Assembly: GCA_033816765.1 (NCBI GenBank)
Contig: CM066296.1
Span: 1,984,001 to 2,048,000, forward strand
DNA: 64,000 nucleotides
Reading direction: 5' to 3'
DNA from: Nothopassalora personata
Taxonomy: Eukaryota > Ascomycota > Dothideomycetes > Mycosphaerellales > Mycosphaerellaceae
Positions 39,690 to 50,691 of the stretch are shown here, piece by piece. A program made the translations under genes and the position numbers. Below the pieces are notes generated by a model. The model was not told the DNA's origin, made no database searches, and saw only the letters and a program-made list of their open reading frames with translations. Each line of letters opens with the position of its first letter. Position 1 is the stretch's first letter.

Positions 39690-42600
39690 CCGAAGAATTA
39701 GAACTAGAATTAGAACTAGAATTAGAACTAGAATTAGAACTAGAATTAGAACTAGAATTAGAACTAGAATCCTATAGGCTATAGCTATAGCCGGAAATTA
39801 ACTAGAAACTAGGAGCCTATTAACCCGTACTAACTACTTAGTTCTACTCATTCTTACACAACTCCTTTATCTAGACCTACTCGTTGTCGTAGCTAACACT
39901 AGTCTTACTAGACGCGTCCCTAAGTAGCTAGCTAGTAAAGTTCCTATAGTAGTTACGGAAGAAGCTCTCGTTACGCCCTTTGCTTATAAAGCACATCTAC
40001 TCGAGAGTAGTAACTAAGCTAAGCTACTTATCTATCAATTTTATAGCTCGGACGCGCCAATTATGCATCTTCTTATAGAAGAGCTCCGAGTCTAGGCGGA
40101 CCGTAGCATTAAGCCACCTTCTAGCATTAAGGATAACTTCGTTGTCGTTCTAAGACTTTAAACCCGCTAGGGCATCGGATAGAGGGCTAATGCTACTAAG
40201 GTGTACGGCCGTAGGAAAAGGATAGCTAGGTACTAGGCGTCGATACTTAAACCCTATAGCGCTCTTACTTAGCGTCTTAAAGTTACGATAGAGGTCTATT
40301 ACCTAGTGTATGCTCTAGCTTCTCTAGAGTTTAAGATAGTTATCGTCGCGGATCTTAATAAAGTAAGGGTTAATCTAACGTAGCGTCTTCTTATATATAG
40401 CCTACCTTATTAGAACGCCTATAGTAGTTACCCGCATTTGCCTAGCGCTTAGGTCCTCTCTAAACTAGCTAATACTGTTCTTACTTAGGAAATTCTAAAC
40501 CCTAACCGAGAAGAAACGCTTAAATCGGCCGTCTTCTATACAGTCGTTAATCTAGCACTACTAGATAAACTCTCTAGCATTCCCTTACTTATGAAAACCG
40601 TGTAAAAACTCCGGCCTACTAGTGCCCTCTAAGTTAAGAGAGTACAGTATATTAAGCCGGTTACTAGTCTAGTAGTTTTCAATTTCGAGGTTTAAGTCGA
40701 CCCTAGTATGCTACACTATAGTGTTCGCGTTACCCCCCTAATAAGCCCTATTAAAGCTAAAAATCGTAGGCCTAGGGAAGGAGATGAACCGAGTGTAGTG
40801 CTAAGGGTGTAGCGCTACTTATAAGAGCTATAGCCCGGGGTCTTATCGCATAATCTGTTAGCTTAGAGAATACTACATGTTCTAGTAGACGCCGCCGTTA
40901 CTAACCTTATTTAACTCTCGTAGGTGCTATCGGTACACGTCAAATTCTCGACTTATTATTTCTCTAACTATTTTAACCCGCGGCGCTAGTTTAGCGTTAT
41001 TTTACTAGTATAGCATGTTACTATTGATGTAGGTACCGGTACTATTAAGATCGGCTTAGTTAGCTTCATTAATGCCGAATTTGTCGAGGATCTAGTTATA
41101 GTTAGTATACGTAACGATGCTACTCGTAGTGCCGACCTTACCTCGAACACGGAGGTAGTAAAGCGGGTTAATAGTCTTCTAACTACGCTTATTAGGGCGA
41201 AACCACGACCCATTCTTCACCTTAATAGCTAAAAAACTCTTACCTTTAAAGAGCTAGTCTTAGACCTTAAGCGCGCGCTTACATAGGGTATTAGCGGTAA
41301 TACCGGGATTCGTAACGAAGTAGAGGGCCTTATAGTAGAAATCTCGAACATACTAATCGCACATTACAGCGCTAACCTTACTATCCCTCTTAAGAACCTC
41401 CGAGATAGTATATTCGAGCATCTTAAGGCCCGCTATCCGGTACTTAGGTAGCTAGTTAATACTATCTACGTTAATCGAGTTTCTAAACTTAATGCTATAG
41501 TACCGCTCATTGTAGGTGCAGTTAGCGCGCTTAATCCGGAGGGCCTCGTCTTCTTATAGGATCTAATCCTTAAAAACTAATACATCCCTAATTATAGCCG
41601 AAGGTAACATAGTAAGTATCGGATTGCTATTTTTAGTTAGGGCCGGAGTAGATCGTAGGGTACTAACTGGTGTACCTAGCGGACTGCCTTCGCGTATAGG
41701 AGCGCCGTCTAGCGTTCGGTTAGGCGAGGATTAAGTAGGCGCAGTTATGCCCTTACCTATGCTCTCGCCTATGCGGAGCTACTTAAGTCGACTCGACTTA
41801 CGACCTCCTCTCGATAGGACTATAGGCTAGGTAGAGGCTAGTAGAGTTAGCGTAGTACTCTTTACACGTCCTTTACCTTTACTACCCGGTAGTAGCTAAC
41901 GTAGCTAAGACTGTTACTAGCTAGATAGTCTAGGTTAATCTATACTATCCTCTAGGGACGCGGACTTCTTAGTAATAGTACCCTCTATAAAGTATAGAAG
42001 GCTATCCTTATAGACGGCTAGGCGGTGTCTTCTAATAATCTCCCTACTCTTAGCCGACTACGGATTAATGCTACGTGCTTTAGCCTCCCTATCGCACCGG
42101 GTAAGATTACTAGGCTCTAGAATTCGCTTACCATCTATGCCCTTACGGCCGATCCTTATACGCTAGATTAGTGCCCTCTAAATTCTACTAATAGCCCTAC
42201 TATAATCTAGGTACTTATTAATAAAGGCCGTGAACTAGCGGCGCCCGCTGTTAGTACTATAAAGCTCGGAGATAACGCGTCGATTAAGAATCTTATTATC
42301 TATCTACTGTAGCTAGTAACGGGTAAGCGTAGCTCGAAGAGTCTTCTCTCGGTTACGAATCTCTAAACCGGTCTTACGAATCTTACTAACGATAGGAAAT
42401 AAGACATTAAGCTTCTTATTACTAAGGAATTCATCCTAGTAGCTCTTGCCTATACCGCTCTTAACTTCCTCGAAAAACAGGTTAACCTAGACGGAGTAGT
42501 CTTCGAACACCTTCTCGAAGCCCTTATAGAAGTCCTTTAACACCTTAACCCGCTTTTAAGGATTAAGCTCCCGGAATATAACATTAGCGGCGGACTTCGG

Positions 42601-42750
42601 TATGTTCGTGTTAGTAAGGATATACTTAACGTTGTCCGGTAGGCGAAGGGACTCAAACAAGGTCTAAGGTAAGCGGGTAAGGCTAGTAATAGTACTAGTG
42701 AGCGCTATGCTCGAACTAGCCGGGCGTAACGATAGACTAGCTAAAGCTAT
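39690..42750 (-). pseudogene. B2 third frame (ORF3), uninterrupted copy
   Basis: The minus-strand counterpart of B1 ORF3 without transposon breaks, about 1,000 codons with RIP stops, mostly TAG. Protein blocks agree with B1 (for example SALTSTIT and LPWTLFESLRLPDN at the start), and differences between the copies are mostly those RIP can make. The SSSN repeat near the C-terminus is kept. A protein frame preserved in two independent insertions argues that it was a working gene of the element. The family is not recognised. Confidence 0.6.
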
Positions 42751-43198
42751 AATAACTAGGATTCGCTAGTAGTAAGATCGAAAGAGCTAGCTATCTCGTA
42801 GTACTACTCTAGAGTGTTAGTAAGCTTTAAAAGCTTAGTGTCGGGGTAGGGGCTTTAAAGAAGGTTAAGGTCGTAAAGAGAGAGAGGCTAAAGAACCGTC
42901 TAATATGTATAGTAGTAGTAGATAGATATATTGGTAGCTCTAGTAATAGTATTAGTATTTAAAGAAAAGGAGAGGAAGTAGTAGGTAGAGAGCTACGCTT
43001 AAGTATGCCTCTTAGCGTATGTCCCTATAACCGTTATAAGGCAGTAGCGCCGAGACCGGTCTTATAAGTAGTAAGAGCAGTGCTATTAAGGTTACACTAA
43101 AGGTCCGATGACCCTACATGTAACCGAAAACTAGTGCTAGTAACCACCTAGGTGAGCATTCGGTAGAGGCATGCTACGCTATCACGTAATCCGATTTA

Positions 43199-43214
43199 CC
43201 GGTCCCGGGACCGG
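43199..43214. repeat. GC palindrome between pol and ORF3 of B2
   Basis: A perfect 26-bp palindrome (43194-43219) with the same core as the B1 copies, at the equivalent position. Confidence 0.9.
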
Positions 43215-43289
43215 TAAATGTAACTCTACTAACTAAGGTCTAACTAAGGTAAGAACACCCTATAAAGTAAAGTCTAGATAACCGAATCG

Positions 43290-46200
43290 GCTTAATAAAT
43301 TGAAGGGCATGTGTAACATATGCCTAAGGGAAGTGAACTCCGTACGCTATTGCTAACTAATTAGTTCTTAGCCTCGATCCTACTAAACTGTGAAATTTCG
43401 GCTATAGAAAGGTTATAAGGCCTAACCTATAGCTTCTTAGATTCCGGTTTAGGATACGATCCCCTTTCGTTAACTCCTATAGGTAGCACGTCTTCGTCGG
43501 CAATAGGCTCGATCTCGTTCGAATTACTACTATCTTCGCTATTAGCGACGCTATTAGCGACTTCTCCCTCCCCTATTACGAGATCGATCCCATCATCTAG
43601 GCCTAGTACTCCTATGTTATCCGGGCGAAGCTCTAGAACTAGCTTAAGGTTTTCTCGTGCCTAAATACCCTTTATTAGCGTACTATTAAGTTCCTTAAGA
43701 ATATAGGTACTAAACTCCCTAGAGATACTAGATACCTAATATAGACCTTACTATCGGTAACCGATCTTACGTAAGAAGTTATCCTTATATAGCTTATCGA
43801 ATCTTATAATAAGGTCGCCCTTCTAGAAACTAATAGAGTTAACATTCCGGTAAGAATTAAAGTAGTCCTTACTAAGTTCTCTTAGTCGCTTCCTTCGAGC
43901 ATGTAGCTCTTCTAAACTAAGGTCTCGAGCCTAGAGTTGATGCGCACGTATAGTAAGTAGGTCCTTAGTCGTTCTTACCGATCCCCATTAGTAATTCGCC
44001 CACGTCGGGTACTTAACCTCAATTAGTAGAATCGTACGATAGCTATATAGGACCTAAGCTAGCGTTATTCTAGTAGTACGATAGGTCGTGGTCCTATTAG
44101 CCTATAATATAGCGGGTACCTATTTTTCCCATCCGTGGTATATGTTCCTTATAAGCTTTACTAATGCTATAAGAGTCGGACGGTGTCTAGCCTCGACCGG
44201 AGTATTAGACTACGGATAGTACGGTAATATTCGGATCCTTCGAACACTAAGCCCTACGAGTAACCGCTTAACCTTAGCCGTATAAACCGTAGCGTTATTA
44301 AGCACAATTTTAGCACAGTAGCCGTACCTATAGAAGACATCTCCGTATAGAAACTTAGTAACCGACTTAGAGCTAGGAGGTGCCCTCGTTACTCTAGCCT
44401 CGATCTAGTTGCTAAGTGCTTCGCGCGTAACTAGGAGGTATCTATTTTTATGTACCTAGACGGGGTCCGAGTACCACTTCTTACTAATGACCTAAGGGCT
44501 CGATAAGTAAAGCTCACTAGCGCGCTAGTTGCCTTCGCGAAACCTATAAGGAGTATAACTTCGAACCTACGTAGAGACATTGGCGAAGCACCCGTCCTAG
44601 TAATACCGATCGGAAATAAGGTTATACACGACCTTAGCGCTACGATAACCGTGTCTCTTATAGCACTCTATAACGATCTCCTTCTAAGCCTTATTATCGT
44701 TAATTACAAGTTATAACGGTGCTCCTCGGCGCTTCTAGAAGAATAGCAATTAGTCCCGGATAAAGAAATTAACGCTCTTCTTTACTAGTCGGCGGTACTT
44801 AGCACGGGTAATACTATCGGGCCGGGTCCTAGTTTCTATAACCTAAGTAAGCTACTAAGAGCCCTTAGAGTATCGGTCCCCGAGATGTCGTATTTTCTAG
44901 ATTTCAACTAGATAGGTGTCGACCGGCTCCGGGTACCCGAATAGCTTATTATTAATCATCCGGTCGACTTCGTCTTCGTTAGCTTCCCTAGGTTCCTAAG
45001 GTGTAGAGGGCCTACGAGATAGGGCATCTAGGCTAGTGTGCCTAGTCCCCGTAACGTGCTTTACCTCGAACGTAAACAACCTAATCTATGCGACCCACCG
45101 GGCTATTGCCGAGTTTGGTAGGTCCGAAGCCGGCCGGTTAAGCTACTATACAAGTGTCTTAGCATTAACCTTAAGGATAAAATTAACACTAGTGATATAT
45201 CTCTAGATCTTCTTAAGCCCCTTAAGGACCCTAAGGCATTCCCGCTTACTAGTATCATATCTAGATTCTAACGCGTTCTAGATTCCGCTCTTATACCGCA
45301 CCGGGTAACGCCGTCGGGTACTGTCTATTAATTCTTAAGAAACGATATATCCCCATCTAGTGCCACTAGCATCAACTAAGACAAAGATGGACCTAGCACT
45401 AGGTAAGTAGTAGAGGGTAACTAAGGCTAGAGCCTACATAAGATATCTAGTAACCTCTTCTTTTAAGAACTGCTCATTTTCTATCTAGGTAAACTCGGCG
45501 TCCTTCTTTAGTAGCTTGTACATTAGTCGAGCGATAATAACGAACTAGGGAATCTATATCCGGAAGTATATACATAGCCCTACATAGGTACGGACCTCCT
45601 TAATATAGGTAGGCGTAGGCTAATCTAGGATCTTAGCTATAACCTTTAGGTTAGGATAGCGACTATCCGGGCTAGTAACGTACCTAACAATCTTAAGCTT
45701 TTCGTATAACCATTAGGATTTGCCTCTAGTAACTACCGTACTAGCTCTTTCTAGGTTAGTAAGAACTAGATCTAGGGAAACGATGTGCTTAACGACCCAT
45801 TTCCTTAACCTAGGCTCTACTTCTACATTCCTATAATCCTTAGTTAGTCCCTTAATACCAATATTATCGAGAAACGGCTTCGCTCAATGCGAGATATAAT
45901 TAAGTAGAATCTTTGTTACCGTACGCACGAACTAAGCAACTGAATTAGTAGCTCCTTAAGGTAGAGTCGTATTACGTACTAGGCTAAGAGGGGTTATAAA
46001 GGCTATTAAGTCCCGGTAGGACTTATCTAAAGTGATCTAATCATAACCTAAAAACAGGTCTATAAGTAAAGCGACTCGGCACCCGGCAAAATCCTCTAAG
46101 AAGCTATCCGTGTCCGGTAGAATGTTAGTATCGCGTATAGTAACCTTATTTAGGAGCATAGCTAAGTTAATTAACCGATATAGCACATCGCCTCTAGAGG

Positions 46201-49200
46201 CATTAACCTTCTTTACGACTAGGAACTAGCTATTAGAATATGTCCCTTATAAGTATTCTAGGATGTTGTTCTTAATCCGGGCTCTAATCATGCGTTCAAC
46301 AATTGCCCTAAGACTTAGGTGCAACCGGATAGGGCGTGCCTACTATAGCCTATAAGGGACCGTGTTAATCTTCTAAGGTAGTATAACGTCGTGCCTAATT
46401 TGCCTTATATAACTAAAATCCTAAGCGAGGACTGCCTCCCGGTTATAGAGCATCTTATCGAATAAGGCCCTTTCTATTAGCAATAGCTTAATGCTAACCT
46501 TAATTAAGGTAAGTCGTTCTAGCGTAATCCAGCTACCTCGCTTAATACTTAAGAATTTCTTAGTTAAGTACTTCCTATCGAACGGACCTTATCCTTTAGG
46601 CATCTTAGATTCTAGGTATAGTGCCCTACGCTTCCATTCTATATCTCCCTTAACTCGTAATTCTAGGCGCTCGTGAACGCTCGCGTCTACTAGCTTCTTC
46701 TTATCCGCCTTACGCTTATACATCGTGAAGACCTACGGCATCCTAATATTAGCTATATGTTAGCCTACTTATTACTTTCGTGCCTAAGCATTTAATGTAG
46801 ACTGCCTTAGGATCTCGGAGGGCCAATCCCCTTAAACTGAATAAACGTTAGTAATAGAATCTCCCTCGAACGCGCCTATTCCAATTTCTACAACTCGTTC
46901 CTTTATTCTAGCAGTCCTAAGCAATCCTAATAAGTGAGCTAAATGGTTGCTAGGCGTTAGAGCCTTACCGGGTTCCTATAGATGCGTCGTGTCGTAGTCG
47001 TATCCGTTTTCCTTACTATAGCTATTTACCGGTCCCGGGACCGGCAAATTAAAGTCCGAGGTTTCTCCGAGATAGTGCGAGAACCTCACCGATTTTATTA
47101 AATCCGGCTTTAGCAAGTCGGTAGGTTAAGCGCCGTAACTTAACCTACCCTTCTATTTCCCGACGCTTTTAATAGTTCTTAAAGGGTCTTATACCTATCC
47201 GAGCTAACTAGGGTAGTAAACATAACCCTTTTACCTTTACGGCTAGTAATAGTCCCCTCCTATAAACTATCATCGCAGTTACGGCTAGTAAGCCGCACCT
47301 TACGGGCCTACGGACGTCCTAGGATTGTTAGTAAGTTTAGATCCGAGGAGATAAACATGTCTACTTAGTAGTAAACCCTAAATACCTAAATATCTAAATT
47401 GCCTACAACACCTTTAAACTAGGCCCGCCCTCTAGTACCTCGAAAGGTAAGCTAAGCACTCGACATTACTAGTAACCTAAACCTATAAGCGTTCCTCTAG
47501 CCGATGATATTCACCTCGGAACCCTTATTAATTAGGCACCTAATCTAGTTCTTGTTCATCCTAAACTCCGCTACTACCTAAGGACTAGGGACTATAGTAA
47601 AGTTGTTAAGGACACTAGAGAGCCCGATTTTCTTAACGTCCTTATATAGCTTAGCAGTAGGGACCGTACCCTTAGAGTAAAGCATAGTTAAATACACTCC
47701 GACATACTAGGCCTAACTATCTTCGCGGAAGACCTCCTTATTATACTTAGGTTCATCTTTATAGGTAACTACTTATCTAGTGCGAACCTTAGGGTCCTTT
47801 CCTATAAGACGTCGCACTATAGCGAGCTTCTCCTAAAGAGCGGGGGTGTTAGTAACGCGACCGAAGAGGGTAGCCTCGAACTAGCGACTATATCGAAACT
47901 AATCTTAGGCGTTTACATTAGGAAACGTTATCTAGAGGATCTAATTAATCTAGTAGATAATACCCTCTTCCTTTATAACCGGGCTATTATTAGCTAAACT
48001 ATATTGTCGGACGTAGTTGTTAATCCTCATAGTCTTAGTATTCTACATACGCTTCCTTTATACGAAGGGGGCGTTTACGGGACTAATAGGCATATCCTTA
48101 GGTAGTCCTTTATTAGCATCGTTCCCTAATCTATTCACTTAGGCATTATTTTCCCTTCCTAGGGTTACCCCGGATTTAGCTAATAATTAAGTTTCGCTCA
48201 TTTAAGTACTAACTTCGTTAATTATTTCAACCTCCTACTAGTTAATCTTAGCTTACCGGATCTCCTGTTCTAATTATAGGCGAACTTTCTTAGTAGCCTT
48301 AGCTCGGGCTCGTAGATCCTAGACTAAGGACCGGGTCCTCGGGTACGAATTCTTTAGAATACCTACGGGTGCCTTCCCTTTTACTTTGTTAGACTGCATA
48401 GGATAGGTAGATACCTCGTTAAGTTCGCCTAAGTCGATCGCCTACTCCGCTTCACTTTCTCCGAATAAGACCTAATATGTCCTAGTAGCCTTCTCCGTTT
48501 AGCTAGACCGTGCGTCCTAAGGGCTATACTCTATTAAATGCCTAAAGTTAGGAGGAGGCTTAGAATAATTAGGAGGCGTAACCTTAGTTACCCTAGTGTA
48601 GTCCCTACCTATCTATTACTTACGTAGGGCGGGAATCTTATACTAGTTATTAAACTCGATCGGTCTATAATGTTCTTCGAGTAGAGGGAGTATGTAGAGT
48701 AGTTTCGGTTTACTATAGTCCCTCCGAAAGTTAAACTTAGTAGGACGTAGATTGCCTTCTTTCCCTAGATACTACTAGTTATTCGGGGCGAGGTATACGT
48801 AGCCCCGGGATATTAAGGACCTTATCGCCCTATAATTGCTAGCCTAGTGCTTCGAACTGCTACAGTTGTAGCAACAACCATCCATCGCTTTAGACTATTC
48901 GCGATTCTACGATAGGGGACGCTACATTACGTAAACCTACAGTTTAGTGTCTAGGTCGTACCTCTCCGGTTATATAGAGCGTTAATTCTCGCTCGGGTAG
49001 AAGGTACCCGCGTCTACGACGCGACCGCGCTAGTATACACGTATGCTCATTTTAGCTACCTTCTAGATTAGGTCATCATTAACAACAGTCCTAGAGGTGG
49101 CCTTCTTAAGCGTGTTAATCTTAGGCTTAAGGCGCGGCATTTATTTTACGACTAAGCGGTATAGCTAAGGTAAAGTAAGAGGGAAATCTATATGCATAGC

Positions 49201-49968
49201 TTTCCATCCCTCCTCACTATCTACGATACTAGTAGCTTCATCGAGAATCCTCTAAAAGTCCCTAAACTTCTTAGGTTACTTTAGGTGAAGCCCGTAAGTC
49301 TTATAGACCGCTTTCGCGACTACCTCTAGCAATCCCTAAAGGAGGAGGCGACTCCGGGAGCTATTATCTAAATCCTTAGGTTCAATTAGGTTACTTAAGA
49401 ATATAAATAGGCGGATGAATTCCTTCACATCTTATTCTTTAGGCCTCTTACCTTACTACGCCCTAATAATCTCCTTAAGATATTCCCGACTCCCTAACAT
49501 CGAGTAGGCGTTAAACCTTAAGAACTCTAATAAGAACGCCCTCCTAAAACGTGCCTTATTAGTAAGCTACCTAGGTAGCCTCATAACTACGCGCCGGATA
49601 GTAGTTTCGTAATTGCGCTTAAACCTGCCCTAGAAATCATCCTTCTTAATAGATGCCCGAGGCGGATACTAGTCTATTAGGTCGCTAAACCGCTCCTAGA
49701 ACTTAGTAGCATTAGTACTATTAAAGAACGGATTCTTAGCACCTCCTAGAGGTAGAAAGCGAGGGCTAGCGTTTTCCATTACTACTACTAATCGTCTAAA
49801 GAGGGCAGTAATAGTATCCATTCCAATTGTGCTATTCGTTCCTACACCTATACCTAATTCAGTAGCGCTAGTTCCGCTTCTCCCTTCTTTACTAGATTTA
49901 GGTGTTTCCCCTTCCTCCGATTCCTCTATCCTCTTATAAGGGACAGAATCCCTATAGACCCCTTCCAT
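43290..49968 (-). pseudogene. B2 gag-pol remnant
   Basis: The gag ATG (49966-49968) is intact and the first 90 codons are open: MEGVYRDSVPYKRIEE, then ITALFRRLVVVMENASPRF. The zinc knuckle at about 48840-48880 reads CYNCSSSKHWASNC with one TAG for Trp. Protease is near 47530, RT near 45850-46250 and integrase near 44200-44700, in the same order as B1. It is non-functional because of many RIP stops. Confidence 0.8.
47029..47044. repeat. GC palindrome between protease and RT of B2
   Basis: Same core; the right flank CAAAT and left flank ATTTA show the RIP change on one side only. The conserved hairpin (47121-47148) lies about 80 bp away, as in B1. Confidence 0.9.
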
Positions 49969-50133
49969 TTTCGTAGGGTTTATAGGCTATTCGTAGCCTC
50001 TACCTATGTCGGCAAAGGTGCTAAGTTTTTCTAGTAATGTAGCCGTATCTATTGTTACGTAGTGCTTACTTTAGAATGTACTAATACTAGTTGTTACTTA
50101 ATAGGACCTTATAACCGTAATTGTTGCTAAATA

Positions 50134-50254
50134 CCTTAGACCTTAAGTGTTTTCGACCTTAGTTAACCTTAACCGTGAACCTTAACCTTAAACCTTAACC
50201 TTAAGTAATAACCTTAACCGTGAACCTTAGACCTTGAACTGTGATTTTAACCTT
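50134..50254 (-). repeat. AAGGTTA-type tandem repeat in the B2 leader
   Basis: On the plus strand it reads as CCTTAAC/CCTTAAAC units. Equivalent to 16702-16853 in B1, with different copy order. Confidence 0.75.
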
Positions 50255-50318
50255 ATAAACTAGATACTAATACGCCACCGGGTGTACACTTAACAACCCC
50301 CCTTATTAACCACTAAAA

Positions 50319-50691
50319 TAATGTCTACTAACTACCCTATGTAGGCCTGTCCGAGTTGTAGTAGTGTGGAGCGGCGCTTATGTAAGTAGAGGTATTTACC
50401 GGTCCCGGGACTGTGAAATCAGGTCACGTGACGAGTAGCGTAGTAGCTAGATAAAATAAGAGGATTAGCGGACCTAAACCCCTATACCCTCTACTCGAGA
50501 GGTATGAATTAAATTGTTGCCTTAATGCTACGCTTATAATACTTAGCTACGCATTATATATCTTAATAGCTATACTAGGTCCTACTAGCTTACCTAAATG
50601 TCTAATTAAACCTAAATGAAATTGGGGCAAGTTAGACCTAAGGGACCCCCCCTCTAAACCTAAGGTTAACATAACCCATTAGTCGTTAATA
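50319..50691 (-). repeat. 5' LTR of B2
   Basis: Inverted match to the other B LTRs. The palindrome at 50399-50412 is degraded on one arm (ACTG). It is bounded by CTAC at 50692. Confidence 0.85.

Larger units (their letters stand above)
38838..50691 (-). mobile_element. Element B2: complete 11.85-kb RIP-killed Gypsy element, inverted to B1
   Basis: LTRs lie at 38838-39208 and 50319-50691. CTAC repeats at 38834-38837 and 50692-50695. The order on the minus strand is as in B1, with no later insertions, so B2 is the reference copy. It keeps the gag ATG and the first Cys of the zinc knuckle that B1 lost. It splits the A1 chromodomain. Confidence 0.88.
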
